A stretch of 64,000 nucleotides of DNA from Pisaster brevispinus (GCA_023634235.1 JAMKCF010000004.1:25490527-25554526); one strand, 5' to 3'. Counted from the stretch's first letter, positions 35,474 through 48,194 are shown. The notes: generated by a model from the sequence alone, not told the origin. A program made the numbers and translations.

Positions 35474-35580
35474 GGCCCAATTCCACTGGACTGCTGACCT
35501 CATGGAAAACACCGCTTAACAAGTTTGCTAAGCAGAAGTTAACACAGACCAGGGATAAATTTCATGGCTATGACAAATCT
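35474..35580. mobile_element. Harbinger-like MITE, left end preserved
   Basis: GGCCCAATTCCACTGGACTG directly preceded by CAG (35471-35473), then GCTTAACAAGTTTGCTAAGC and AGAAGTTAAC. The right end is decayed (ATTTCATGGCTATGAC). Confidence 0.55.
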
Positions 35581-35874
35581 AATAACTTTTAAACTGACCC
35601 AACCAATGTTTGAAGATACGCTTTATTGTTAGTTCTGAGAAATGAACAGACAAACATGTACACTCGTTCCAATCCTCTACTTTCCAATAAATAAAAGACA
35701 AATGGTCATGTTTTCAAATTAGCCAAATCAAACTAAAGATGGGAATGCGGAGGAACAATTTGGTTTCAAACATAACAATATTTCAGCTGTCATCAGACAT
35801 TTTCATAGAAGAACTATTACAGGTATGAGGTTAGTATTGGCTTCTGATTGATGCCCCCCTCGACCACCACAAAA

Positions 35875-36178
35875 TAATACACATCGGTGTAAGGGTCAAA
35901 TTAAATTCTTTATCCCCGATGCAAATATTAACAAATATTACCCGCTGCTAAGGAATCGAACCCGCTTCTAGCCATCAGGCTAGCTCAGTGGTCTAGTGGT
36001 AAGACGACTGCTCTAGCAATGCAAAGGTCGTGGGTTCGAATCCCACCCGAGTGATTGCCTGTGGATTTGTTTTCACAGAGCTTGGGAGAGTACTGAGTAT
36101 ACAGTGCTTAATACACATCGGTGTAAGGGTAAAATTAAATTCTTTATCCCAGATGCAAATATTAACATCTATTACACC
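35875..36178 (+). mobile_element. SINE family A: tail, then a full copy in the same orientation
   Basis: 35875-35940 is a lone tail (ACATCGGTGTAAGGGTCAAA, TTCTTTATCCCCGATGCAAA). CCCGCTGCTAAGG at 35941 opens the full copy: A box GGTCTAGTGGTAAGAC, B box GGTTCGAATCC (GTCGTGGGTTCGAATCCCAC), TGTGGATTTGTTTTCACAGA, and the same tail again at 36112-36178. So head and body lie between two direct tails. Confidence 0.8.
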
Positions 36179-36294
36179 ACAAAATAGGGAGACACCAAAA
36201 TAGACAAAGACAGCTTAGTATATCGGCAGGTAAACCCAGAGCTTCAAATCCTGTTCAACTTATTTATGTTCATGTTGACTTAGTATTTGTCCAC

Positions 36295-36540
36295 CTGCCT
36301 TTCACCCTGGTGGACCCTGGTTCAAATCCTGCTTTGAACTCAGAGCCTTGCATGTGAATTGGGTTTCAGTCCCTGCCTGATTCTGTGGGGTTCCCCCAGC
36401 AGGGGTTTTTCCTCCCACATCAACAACTGAGAATTCTTCAACATCTTCTCTACGCAAGTATCTTCAATGTCACAGTGCACGGCACTCTTTGCAAGTGCCT
36501 TGGTTTCATAACCAGAAAGATATTACAATAACAAAAGTAT
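36295..36540 (+). mobile_element. SINE family F, near full copy
   Basis: CCTGCCTTTCACCCTGGTGG, B box GGTTCAAATCC, CCTTGCATGTGAATTGGGTT, TTTTTCCTCCCACATC, GTATCTTCAATGTCACAGTG, CATAACCAGAAAGATATTAC and an (ATAAC) end. Confidence 0.75.
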
Positions 36541-39500
36541 AGGAATAAGTAAAGTGTGAATACCATTGTCTGTTCCATGCTATGATTTTACCACGTAACA
36601 TCCTTGAAAGACGTGACAAATAATCTCCAGACTTACCAATATGTAAGGAAATTATTTCAAAGATTGGATAATATGTTTGTTTCCAATGTACATGTGGACA
36701 CGTACATAGTGTACTATTGATGTTGCATGAGTGAGCTCATTGGTTATCTTCTCATGTATCTGCTTGGCTTAAATGTCAAGCGTGCCAAGACTTAATAACA
36801 TTAAAGTGTTTAATTAACTTAATTAAAACGAGATCCCATCTCCAAATACACAGAAATATCATGTTATCATAAGATTTACACTTTACCACGACTTAGCATT
36901 TAAGGTCTCCATGCCTTGAAACGTTTTCAATTTAATTAAAGTTCAATGAATTGCCCGCCTCAACACGAATAACTGGACAAACCTTCTCTCAGATCAAATA
37001 AAAAGAATACATTTTCATTCTTGTTTGGGCGATGAAAAAAGAGGGCTCTGCGTTTTCAAGTACTGAATATGTAAACAATGGAAATTAACCTGGTATGTCT
37101 ATTGTCATCTTAGTGCTCAAAATGATGATCCATATAGTAACACTAGGATGGGAGAGAGGCGACAAACTTTAAAAAGTTCATCATAAGAAGGCATTCAAAT
37201 GCTGGACATGTCGGATCTAAAATAAATATCAGGCTGATGCAAACCGAGATGACAGTTGGATATGGGCTGCTTTTAATCCTTGTATACTACATAAATGAGG
37301 GTACCCACATATTCAAAGACTTGATGGGACAGATTCCTTGGATACACATCATAGTACCATTTAGAAGATGCCAGGTGACTGGTGTACCAGAGACCCAAAC
37401 TATAAAATTACAATCAAGGCTAGAAAAAAAGACAAAAGCCTATACACTGCTTCATCCAGAAAGCTTTGGCATTGAAACAACTCACTCCGATTAAAACAGA
37501 CACAAAAGTTCACCCTGTGGGAGACACATGCATGGTATACCCATTTCTGCTTAAGAAAGCTTCTTGCTTAAACACATCCACTTCAAAACACAATCTCCAA
37601 CATTGATGGGAAAAAAGACAAGCATTTTGCTAAATCTGTGTATCCCAGATTGACTTCAGTCTACTGAAGGCTTTCTAAGGATCCAGGTGTGAAGATGTAA
37701 GATGATCCACTGCCAGCCTGTGGTTCCCAATCTGCTGATCCAAACTGCCATGACACATATTGCAGAGAATAAAGAACACCTTTCAGCCAGTCAATTTTGT
37801 ACACTATATTTGTGTTGCTGTCTTGAAATAGGATCCTGGCTGTTTCTTAGCATGGCCCAGATCTCTTCAACGCTGATAGAAACCCCATTCAAGTCCTGTT
37901 GCATTCAATCTCTGGTCATGCCTCTCAAGTTAAAAGGCTTCCCGTTCTGGTGATCCAACGTTTGTCAATTGTAAACGAGTCTTTCTTCCTTCTTTTCCAA
38001 GCATGGAGTATTTTGGTTGTTTCGTTTTTTTCTGCGCAGACACGACTGTTTTTCAGTTGACTGAAGAATGGGTAGCCTGCCGCATACGAGATGACTCAAG
38101 ACTTAAGAGCCAGTAAACAGCCCTATCAGGTTCAAATCTATTCAGACTTGTAATTAAGGATGCGGTCTTAAAGTCCATCTCAATATTGATCCTATTCCAT
38201 GCTAAGAGTACGACACAAACCATTTGTTCTTTGTGAAAAGGCGTCTCCAAGGAAACAGCGGCTTGAAAAGCACAGTGACGACAACAAAAGTACATCAATT
38301 GCGCGACATTGTAAAGTATGTTCTTATCCATAGTCTCCTTTTTTTTTTCTGTCTGTATTCTGTTATAATATTTGGTTTTATCATCAGACCTCTCTCTTAT
38401 AGAGTTTTTCCAAACTGTGGGGCATTGTGGACTCAAATTTTGCACGTTGGATCGGCAACTCTACGGTGGAATCTGGAACATTTTAATTGGTTTTATTTTA
38501 TGACTTTTGAGAATTTGGTTTTAAATCAGTAAAAAGATATAAATAAATTGTTTGTGTGTCAGTGCACTGACTGAAATGTGCGCATATCTGCCAAAAATTT
38601 GCGCTTATCAACCCAATATGCTACCTTGCCTGGGGAGAACCGTAGTCATCAAATTCTGGAAACTTCCAGAGCTTTTGCATGAATGAACAAAACGAGAAAT
38701 TGTTCAGTTGATCATTCTAGACTGCTATATTGCTGCATTGTACATATGTCAGGGAAGCTTAATAAATCTTCCATCTGACATAACACTCTCCCTGGCTCCC
38801 CTTCATCCCCTTTTGCAGATTGTGTTTATGTTGTAACATGAATGATCTGATGCTGCAGAACGTGTCCAGCCCGAGGGGGTTTCAGACTCCCTCTCCAGCA
38901 ATATTAACTTGGTACCACCCCCTACATAACCCAGATTTCAGCTAACAAAATTAGAGCAAATTAGGGGCCCCTGGTCCTTTGAGATTCGCATCCCATCCAT
39001 AATTTCATTTCACATTCTCGAATCCTGATTAATTTGTTAGACCATCCATGAGCACTTGTGCCGTTCTGTTCATTTTTTCTCTCTCCCTCTCTCTCTCTCT
39101 TGTTGTCTAAGATGTTTGGATCTGGCGTGCACATCCATTCAGCTGTCCGTGGTCGGGGACGAATGTGGGAAAAAAGCCCTACAGGGCTATACAGAGCTTT
39201 CCATCTGTAATCAAACACGGCAGGTTTCCTGCTGTGCTGGGTGTCAAAATTGGATTATTCATTTTATCTCTCGCACTTCCCCGGGCAAACAAACTTCCAG
39301 GGAAAAACAACATGGCTAACTATTGCTAACAGTAACCCAAATCAGACTGAATGACGCATGGGGATCAAAGCATTGCAGATAACTGCCCCCCCCCCCCAGT
39401 AATTACAAATAAATAAACAAGATAACCTTTGTACAAACTGCGGTTACCAACAGCAGCCAAAGCATACAATCACCACAGATACATAAAGAAAACGTTCTTT

Positions 39501-39990
39501 AGAAGTTTACAATCATATTATGAAACGCAAACCGCAAATTTAATATTGTCGAATGGGCGCAGTTAATGTCCAGTCAAATTCGAGACTAACAGGAAATCGT
39601 TCGGACCGAAACTATATGTTAATGACATGTCAACTTGATGGAGGACTCTGGATTTGTGCAAACTCGGCAGAAATTGTTTCGCAGTTGATCAACCAGCATG
39701 ATGACATAACTGCTGATTCTGAATGAATATTATATGAAAGCACTTCAAAATATACTCAATTAGGTTGATTTTTATGTACAGTAACCCCCCCCCCTTTTAG
39801 AATATTAAATTTGACTGAAGCAGGATATAAAGACTATGTATAGCATCATGGCAGAGTCGTTTTGTGCATCGATTCAATTATTCAGGTTGCATCCTGTAAA
39901 CTTGGATGTGATCCCTTGCTATACGGCAGTTACAGGCTAAATGGCTTCTGAATGGCACCTGAAAATAGATGTTGGCAAAATAGGGAGATG
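36541..39990. other. Repeat-poor intronic stretch
   Basis: No SINE or MITE recognised. It holds a CT microsatellite near 39075-39100 and C tracts at 39386-39397 and 39785-39794. TTAATTAA/TTAATTAAA words cluster at 36810-36950. No splice-bounded coding frame was found. Confidence 0.4.
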
Positions 39991-40002
39991 GCCAACATTA
40001 GG

Positions 40003-40115
40003 GCTTGATAGCTCAGTCGGTAAAGCACTGGCACGTTAATCCAGGGATCGCAGGTTCAAATCCCGCTGTTGTCAATTTCTCTTTGGTCAACACAAAGTTA
40101 ATTATAGAATTAATA
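40003..40115 (+). mobile_element. tRNA-like SINE family N, copy 1
   Basis: GATAGCTCAGTCGGTAAAGC (A box), GGCACGTTAATCCAG (anticodon-loop-like, GTT) and GCAGGTTCAAATCCCGC (B box). The ends do not form an acceptor stem, so it is not a functional tRNA. The same head recurs at 45055, and a tail shared in part (CAATT...) follows. Confidence 0.6.
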
Positions 40116-40128
40116 ATACTGTAGCATT

Positions 40129-40430
40129 TTGTGGTCGAGCGGTCTGAAGCATCGACCTCAAGTTTTGATTCCGATTCATCAAAGTGTTGGTTCGAATCCT
40201 GGTCAACGACACTTGTGTTCGTGGGCAAGACACTTAATTAATTGCTTCTCATCACCCAGGAGGGTAAAGATTGTCGATGTGAATGCTTATCAACAATTGT
40301 GTGCCAATGGTCTGCTGGTGCTGCTTACTCCAAAGGAGTTGGGACGGTTTCAAGAGTACTAACAGTAAAAGGCTCTTTGATGTAATGTTTATAAGCATCT
40401 AATAAATGATCATTATTATCACTATTGAGT
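40129..40430 (+). mobile_element. SINE family C, full copy
   Basis: GTGGTCGAGCGGTCTGAAGC, B box GGTTCGAATCC, GGCAAGACACTTAATTAATT, TCACCCAGGAGGGTAAAG, TACTCCAAAGGAGTTGGGAC, then a tail TAATAAATGATCATTATTAT. It begins about 15 bp after the family N copy. Confidence 0.8.
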
Positions 40431-42134
40431 TCAAATCCTTACCAGACTATGATAGAGAACAGTAGGTTTTGGGGGTGTGCCAACACACTTTCAATGCCTC
40501 CTCAATGCTAGTTGCTAGTTTCCCTACCTCTTTCTGTCAATGAAGGCGCTTGATCCCCCCTCCCACCCCCCCCCCAATGCCCTCCCCACCCCACCTCACC
40601 CTTGGATGCGTCACTGGTAAGAAATTCCAGTTAATGTAGCAAAATGGTATGCCTGCTCTGAACTTGCTCTCACCAAACGGATCAATCTTACCGCCTACTG
40701 AAAATGTGAAGTCGCAATACATTCAGACAGCATCACGGCAGAAAACTAAAACTCATCTTTTGAGGTTCAATGATGAGGTACCTGCCTCTCCTTCCCTAAT
40801 CGTACCATTCCCTGATACAACCTATGAACAGGGATCAACGTCTCCACTGAACCACAGGCCTGAGGCCAGTGAGCTTAACATCGGGACAATAAACACACAA
40901 CCGGACAAGTCTGGCGGTCTTGTCTTCTTCAATTGAATAATAACACCTCACTGTGTAATATCTTTACTAGAAACAAGTTATGATCAAATGGTGACTATGA
41001 CGACTCTGATATTGGTGAACTCTGTAGAGTATGGGAGTATACTCAAAGTACATGAATCATCTCTTATTGCTTGTTCAAATACAAACAGTTAGGTGTTTGA
41101 AGAAAAACAATTTTATCTGTGTAGAAAGATTTTCTCTTATTTTGATTCTGGTCTTGTAAACAAAATTCTAGTGAGGTAAATATTGAAAGCTACAAGCCCT
41201 GCGGTCTGGTGGATGTCTCTCCTCTAATTTGAGTCCTACTGCAGTATGTTCCAAGTAAGTGTCTGATAGGTAAGCAGCTAGAAACACCCTTCCCTCGTCC
41301 CTTCATAACATTACCGACACCTGGTTGACATTTGACTGAGCCCAAGTACCATAATTCAATTTCAATTATTCCACCAAGACCCTAACCCATTTGGTTTGTA
41401 CGGCACATTTATCCAATGTGCCTGAACAAAATGTCGATCGCCGAAGGTAAACCATGAATTTCCGCAAGATGAAAAACATTTTCTGTTGTAGACCACTCGC
41501 ACTATGTGTGTGAATGATCTACCCATCACGCATAGTTGGGTGCTGACAAGACGGCTATGACCCGTTGGTTCCCGGCTGTACTTTCTCCCCACAGTGTACA
41601 GGGCACCCTCAGCTAATCAAACTTTAACACGGCAAATTGTTCAGCCACTGGATGAAGACCCCGCATTGATTCCAGTCATTTTAATATGGATTTATGGGGT
41701 GCGGAATAACGTTGCGCTGGCAGTTCACTGCCGCTGTGGGTGCATCTCCATTTTGTTCACTAAGTACATGCAGTGATAATGGAGTTGGCAATGTCAATAA
41801 TAAAGTGCTATATACACACTCCATCAGCTGCATCTAATGCATCTAAGTATCCTGTAGTATAACACACACAACAGCAGAGTACATGTTGTATCATGATTAT
41901 ACGACTCAGTTGACTCGCTTCCAATAACAGACTCAAACTTTCTGCACTGTAATTGTGATTGATTAATTTTGTCCAACCATGATTCATGGACCACAATAAA
42001 TAAAGCATGACTCAGTAGAAGTTGTTCTAAATACTGCTGAGTCAGACTAGGATGACACTCTCTGACAACGAAAACACCTTCGGGACAATTTGGTTACAAC
42101 ATTTTTTCCCCCATCAATTTTCACTTTTCTGTTC

Positions 42135-42470
42135 GCATTTATGAGGTGCTTATAAACATTGTATCAAAGTGCCTTACACTATTACTACCCCTGCTCATTT
42201 GTGCAGTAAGCATTCCTGAAACCATCTCAACTCCTTAGGAGTATGCAGCACCGGAAGCTAAATTGGCATTCACTTTGCAAATCATTCACATCAACCATCT
42301 CTACCCTCCCTCACAGGTACCCATTTACTCCAACATCGTATGAAGCAATTATAGTCAAGTATCTCTTGCCCAAGAACACAATTGTCACTACCAGGATTCG
42401 AACCCCCCATTCTGATGCAATCAGAATCTTGAGTTTGGTGCTCTAATCCACTCAGCCATGAAAAGCTACG
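42135..42470 (-). mobile_element. SINE family C, full copy
   Basis: Plus-strand text ATTCCTGAAACCATCTCAAC, CCTTAGGAGTATGCAGCACC, ATCTCTACCCTC, CAGGTACCCATTTACTCC, AAGCAATTATAGTCAAGT and GGATTCGAACC (B box complement). The head decays at TCAGCCATGAAAAG. Confidence 0.8.
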
Positions 42471-42475
42471 AGCTG

Positions 42476-42575
42476 CATATCATTTGCATATCATTTGCAT
42501 ATTACATGTAGCACATAAAGAATGACAATCAGCAGGTACTCTACACACACAGAAACGCCTCGCAGAGATGCAAAT
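42476..42575. promoter_or_regulatory. Cluster of three POU octamer motifs
   Basis: ATTTGCAT at 42482-42489 and 42493-42500, within a tandem of ATCATTTGCAT, and ATGCAAAT at 42568-42575. Three perfect octamers in 94 bp. Octamers bind POU-domain factors in animals. A regulatory role here is inference only. Confidence 0.3.
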
Positions 42576-42961
42576 GAGCTAGTTAAATATTTAAACGATA
42601 TACATGGGCATAAAGAATAGGGAATAAATGCACACGCACGTAAATTACCTTGACCGGCCAGTTTCATGATACCACTGTCCACAAACAACCCTCAAACACT
42701 GCACTTGAGAGCTGGTTTGAGATGCATTGATGAATGTCGCGTCAATGATAATATTACACTCATGGAACCTCTTGTGATATGACGTCAACGACTACTTCTT
42801 TTCCGTTTTGTCGGATTTGAAGTTGCATACGTGTATCATCTGCTTGCAATTCAAGAAGACATGCATGGCAGGAATCCATCTTTAACATGCACCATATCTT
42901 TTGTGATATCTCTTTCGTTCAGTTCGCATATTATTTGCACAATAAATGTAGCATTGGCAAC

Positions 42962-43060
42962 ACAGGTTGCTAATCATTCACATCAACAATCTCTACGCTC
43001 GCAGGTACCCATTTACTCCTGGGTGATGAGAAGCAGTTATAGTTAAGTGTCTTTCCCAAT
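42962..43060 (-). mobile_element. SINE family C, internal fragment
   Basis: GTTGCTAATCATTCACATCA, ACAATCTCTACGCTCGCAGG, TACCCATTTACTCCTGGGTG, ATGAGAAGCAGTTATAGTTA. Head and 3' part are missing; it abuts SINE A at 43100. Confidence 0.7.
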
Positions 43061-43099
43061 TTAAGAAATTGGCCGGTAACCATGTTTTAGCATAATGAG

Positions 43100-43283
43100 A
43101 TGTAACAATTTGAATCAGAATAAAGAACAATATTTTGGTTGTACCCGACACCAACACTTGCATGCTCAGTGCTTTCCCTGAGTTCTGTGAAAACAAATCC
43201 ATAGGCATACTACCTGGGTGGGATTCGAACCAACGACCCCCACACTCTAGCACAGATGTCTTAACCACTAGACCACGCATGTT
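43100..43283 (-). mobile_element. SINE family A, body and head
   Basis: Complementary text in order: AATAAAGAACAATATTTTGG, CTCAGTGCTTTCCCTGAG, TTCTGTGAAAACAAATCC, ATAGGCATACTACCTGGGTG, GGATTCGAACC (B box) and GTCTTAACCACTAGACCACG (A box). The terminal tail word is eroded. Confidence 0.75.
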
Positions 43284-45054
43284 TTCCTAATTTGTTTAAA
43301 CTAGGGTGTTTTTTTTTTTAAGCTACTAAAGCGTTTAATATCCTTCCTCTCATTCAGGTTTATATCAGTCATTCTGTTTCATTTCCAACTCAACAAAAGT
43401 CCAGTTCAAATCCTGTAATTATCACACCTATTAGATTGTTTGCAGTAACCGCTGCTCTGTGTTTTATAAAACCCAAATATTATTAATTACATTTTGAAAA
43501 ACATTTATATATTTTAGAATTCTAATTTATTGGTTATGTACCAAACCACCTTCAAAAAGTTAGGTAAGTGAGCAAATAATGAAAAATAGATCAAAATGAT
43601 CTTGTAAAAATATATCTAGTTGAGATTTTCATAAAACACCAAGCCTGAAAAAGGTCCCAGACACAGACCTGTATAAATAAAAACCAAGTAGTGAATGCAT
43701 TACATTCGACAATTGCATTACTTGTACGGCTTCCATCCATCATTCAATATATAACAAATGTCTCTCCAATGGTAACATTTTCAACATTATGATTCAAATA
43801 ACATCTGTGGAAATGGAAATATCTTATCTAGAATGAGATGCACGGATGACTACGAAAAAATAGCACTTACAGTTGACTTAATACGCATTGTCAGTCATAA
43901 CCTCATCCGTTCCTATAATTACCGACATGTATTTCCACCTGGCTACTCCGTTAGGACGCAAAGTCTCGTTGAGAATTTCTGATGTGTTGTTAAAACCTAG
44001 GTAAAATGTTTGGGCATGTATAGATCAGTGCATTCTGGAATGCGTTCAGAACACATCACCCAGTTTGAATCTTTGCATTACATGTATTTTTATTGTCCAT
44101 AGAGCTTAACAAAATATATTCTGTTCACATCACATTCCACCATTTTTGAATTGTTTTTCCTTGGTCATGGTAAATGTTTAAGTTTCAACCGCTGATATTG
44201 AACCTTGATCGCAAATGCTTTGTTTCTCTTCATGAAAAAAGTTTCTGTCCTCTTTCTGTTGGCGTGACCTAACCAGGTTTTCTTTCTTGCAGTTGAACTG
44301 TAGATTTTTTTTTCAGTAAGGTAGAGTAAAATATCTGTCCTACATGAAGAAATATGGAATAATTTTAACAGCCCCTAATTTCCTCCATTATATCATGACC
44401 TTACACGGCCTTGCCAAAAGTTCATGCATACAGGTAGCCAAGGAAGAGTCTTGGGTCAGTTCACTGTGATGATAAACATGACCTTGCTTGCTTTCTATTC
44501 ACATGGAATAAAATACAAAACATCAAAAGTGCAATGTGTCCTTGCCATAGGTGCTTAAGTGGAATTGTATTTGATGAGACTGCTGCCTACACAGCCCATT
44601 AACCACGGTGAAGGATAATACAGTACAATAAAAAGGCCAGGAAACGTGATGGGACTTCTACAAAGTTTTTTCAGGAGAACAATAAATGCTGTTAGACTGT
44701 ACCTCCCGACTTGTCCTACAGCATAAAAAAAACAACAAAAGTATATTTCCATTGCTGACTTCGTCCTTGTGCTTTTACACTCTTCAAACAATACACGGTA
44801 GATATCTTGACTTTCTCACTACCATCCTGTCATTTGTCCTTCACAAGATATTCCACAATATATTTTTGTTTGAGGTTGTTAGTTAGGCAGTTTTATTTTG
44901 AGGGGGGCGGGTCTTTTTGTCTGTCCCATCTGTGTGTCTGTGTGCATGTGATGTTTTAGTCCTTTTTACTTTTTAATGTAAAATTTCTGCTGTGCAGCTT
45001 TTGCACTGCAATGACAGTTTCTCAATGAACCGTTTATCTATCAACATCATAGAA

Positions 45055-45170
45055 CTACAGAGTCAGTTGGTACATGTAGTAGAGCACCGGAACGTTAATC
45101 CAGAGGTCGCAGTTCATACCCCATTCTAGAAAGTTTGTCATTGTCCACCCAAAAATTGAATTAAAATTTG
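45055..45170 (+). mobile_element. tRNA-like SINE family N, copy 2
   Basis: AGTCAGTTGGTACATGTAGT, AGAGCACCGGAACGTTAATC and CAGAGGTCGCAGTTCATACC. More decayed than the copy at 40003, with a damaged B box. Confidence 0.5.
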
Positions 45171-45331
45171 CATTTATGTTTCCCATTTTCAGGATATGCA
45201 TTACATGTATATTTGTACCTGTATGCCTGGCTTGTATTTGAAAAGAAACACAATAAAAAAGGCACAACTTTGAATCCATCGTGATGGCAGTTTTCCAAAC
45301 AATAGAGAAAAGCAATTCTTATGGGATGGGG

Positions 45332-45595
45332 TTAAGGTTACTGGATTTAAAGTGCAACATCAACATTCAACCATGACAAGGAACACTATAAAGAGAACCA
45401 TTATGGAGACCATCAGTCATGCTTGTAGTTTTTCCAACAGAAAGAGAGAAGAAGCGCATTGTTGTTGCTGTTTTTTGTGTTTTTGTTTTTTGTTGTGGTT
45501 TTTTTTTTTGGGGGGGGGAGGGTAAGGTTACAGAGCTTTAGGCTGCAAGATCAACATTCAACCATAACAATATTGCCATTGACAAGAACAATAGT
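45332..45595 (+). repeat. Imperfect ~60-bp direct duplication
   Basis: 45332-45390 and 45523-45595 share TAAGGTTAC, GCAA(C/G)ATCAACATTCAACC, AT(G/A)ACAA and GACAAG(A/G)A(A/C)A. Between them is a TTTTTG-rich run with a G9 tract. Confidence 0.6.
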
Positions 45596-46307
45596 GTAGT
45601 ACCCAAAACAACCCAAAAAGTATTTCAACGTGTGAATGGGCATGCAGACTGTACTGAAAATAATTTGAGTTGATTTATTTGTTGTTTGTGACTCCAAAAT
45701 GATGGTCTGAAAAAAAATTTGTTTGCGTTGAACAGAAAAATATAATTTTGTTTGCTTCTGAAGCTTTGGAACGAAAGAAACATTCTATTTTCACAAAATA
45801 TTTCAGCCGTTTCGGTAAAACTGAATTGAAAAAATCTTACAAAACAGTTTAAGAAAACATGGGCGATTAGTTTCTTAACTTGGTTTCCTTTAACTTCATC
45901 CTGAGACAATTTGTGATGAGTAAAATGTGACTGTCATGTAGATGTTCAAGAGTTGAATTAAACTGTACTTACATGAAGAAAAAAAACACATTGAGAATGG
46001 AGACACTGGTTCATTATGGGATCGTGATTGAGTTCTGTGTCTACATGACGTCCCAGATGCTTGTTTTGAGTACAGATAAATGGTTCAACATTCGTACACG
46101 ATGCAATAATCTTCCTCATGGATGTAATTACATGTGTCTGTGTATTATATGTAGATCAATGAAGGAAAGAAAAAAAACCAGCGGCTAATAATCACCATGT
46201 GTGATACACTATTACAGACATGTAATACTCCATCATGCGTGGCAAGATTCTACTTCCACATGTCAAAAATGAGGACAATGGTTTATCAGTGCCACTTTAT
46301 CTAAACA

Positions 46308-46545
46308 GTGGCCCTCTGGCCAAATGTTAGTTAAACGACTGAGGACCAGTCAACATTCTCTACAAGAAGTGGTCCAGCTGGCTAGTTCAGTGTTGAAAAG
46401 CATCCCTATTACATGGAGATGATGTAGTAATATGAAATAGGGACCAGTGAAATAGCTGAGGGACTACTGAAATGACAAGCTAACTGGTCCCCCCCCCCCC
46501 CTGGCTAGAGTCACTGATAAAGTTAAAGGCAAACCCTGTGGTAAA
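46308..46545 (+). repeat. Dispersed repeat family J, copy 2
   Basis: TGGCCAAATGTTAGTTAAAC, GAGGACCAGTCAACATTCTC, AAAAGCATCCCTATTACATG, GGACCAGTGAAATAGCTGAG, GAAATGACAAGCTAACTGGT, then a C13 tract not present in copy 1. Confidence 0.6.
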
Positions 46546-46618
46546 TTCACCAACCGCCCCTCAATTACAAACACTGCACATTATGATATACTTTCTAATA
46601 GGTCCTATGGGGCATTTG

Positions 46619-46619
46619 G

Positions 46620-46654
<35 letters not shown>
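46619..46654 (+). repeat. (GTT)n microsatellite
   Basis: About 11-12 uninterrupted GTT units following GGCATTTG. Confidence 0.95.
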
Positions 46655-47749
46655 TGCTTTGGGGGGTTTTTATTGCTGAAGATAACCAACAGCTAATGTG
46701 CAAATGCCAAGATGAACGAAACATTCTACATTAAAATCAACAACTAATTACAAACCAAAATTCACTACCAACAGTAACTTTATAGCACATGTATAGACCC
46801 CATGCACTGACACCACTTGTGGACAACTGTCTGCCCTGTTGTCAACCAATCAGTGAGTCAAATGTTCAAAACAAAAATGGTGCATATTGTTGTTGTTGCT
46901 GTTGTTTTTTTGTTTATTTTATTTTCCTAAGAACAACATTTTCAATTGAATTGTTAACAGCTAAGTGACCTGGAGGTAAGTAGCATGTACTATCCGATAT
47001 GTTGGTCGGTATCAGGCAAGATAAGATTCTCATCTTCTTTTTCAGCAGATCGGGAGAAAACGATAATGCAGAGAAATTACTTCTAGTATCAAGTATACAT
47101 GTATTCAACACACAGTACTCCTCCAGCAAATCTCTTTAAAAACTTACTAAGGATTTGGACTGCATGGACGCATCTAAAGTTACCCCACTATGTTCATTTA
47201 ATGCCTAAATGTCTATGAATATTTCAGTGTCCTGGGGGACCCTTACAAAATACACTGTGCTTAATATAATTCTTTCATGAAAACATTTGGCATTTTGAGA
47301 AACCAACAGAAAACAGACTGTCTTCTGTATATCTGCTCTCCCCCCCCCCCCCTGACTTGGAGCTTAGCCTAGACAGATTGCGCATGCTAGAGTACCACTC
47401 CCAGGGGACCGGTGAGGAAGAATTGTATAATAACCTAACAGAGTCATGAAAGATGTCAGTGACACCAACTGAAAGTCAATGACTTTATCCTGACTTGGAC
47501 CCGGAGTGGAGACGCTGACAGGGGCTGACTCCAATCATTTTGTCACATCCATTACTTGGGGGGACCTTTCCTTTCTCCAATTCAGATAAGATTGTTTGTC
47601 TGATTGTACAACTGTTTTCACCGCTGAGAGTAACGTGTTTTGTGTTTAGTGCTTCATAAAGTGCAAATAATGCTAGAGTGAACCAAAAGGTTCTGAATGT
47701 ACTTGAACAGTAAAGTAAAATGGTTGAGGTTGATAACAATTATTTAAAA

Positions 47750-48085
47750 AGGCACTTATTTGATGCTTTTAAACAATGCATCACAGCGCCTTTCACTATT
47801 ACTACCCCTGTTCATTTTGACATTCAGCATTCCTGAAACCATTTCAACTCCTTAGGAGTATGCAGCACCGGCAGCCAAATGAGAACACACGTTACTGATC
47901 ATTCACATCAACAATCTCTACCCTCATAGTACCCATTTACTCCTGGGTGATGAGAAGCAATTATAATTAAGTGTCTTGCTCCAAAACAAAAGTGTCACTC
48001 TGGGATTTGAACCCACACTGTGATGACTCGGCCATCAGAACTTGATTGAGTTCCATGCTCTAGACTACTCAGCCACGGCGTGCTG
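47750..48085 (-). mobile_element. SINE family C, full copy
   Basis: Plus-strand text ATTCCTGAAACCATTTCAAC, CCTTAGGAGTATGCAGCACC, CACATCAACAATCTCTACCC, TTACTCCTGGGTGATGAGAA, GGGATTTGAACCC (B box complement) and ATGACTCGGCCATCAGAAC. It ends about 110 bp before the 68-bp array. Confidence 0.8.
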
Positions 48086-48194
48086 AAATTTTACCAACAA
48101 TGTAGGAGTAACAAAAACCTTCAAGTGACGCATTTTATAAAGTTTTCCTTTGGGTAAAACACAAATTACTCAGAATAGTTTCTTAAGAATATTA

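Noticed and set aside
35985..36055. Possible tRNA gene with intact A and B boxes
   Set aside because: No acceptor-stem pairing, and the same head with a long conserved tail recurs as SINE A.
40003..40075. Possible tRNA-Asn gene
   Set aside because: The ends do not pair, the T stem is mispaired, and a second degenerate copy at 45055 shows it is a SINE head.
40649..40936. 95-codon plus-strand frame with balanced composition
   Set aside because: No motif, no splice sites and no similarity recognised; adjacent to SINE C.
42630..42680. Possible minus-strand mini-exon with donor GTAATTTACG
   Set aside because: The open segment would be only about 26 nt, with a poor acceptor and no similarity to Kv4.
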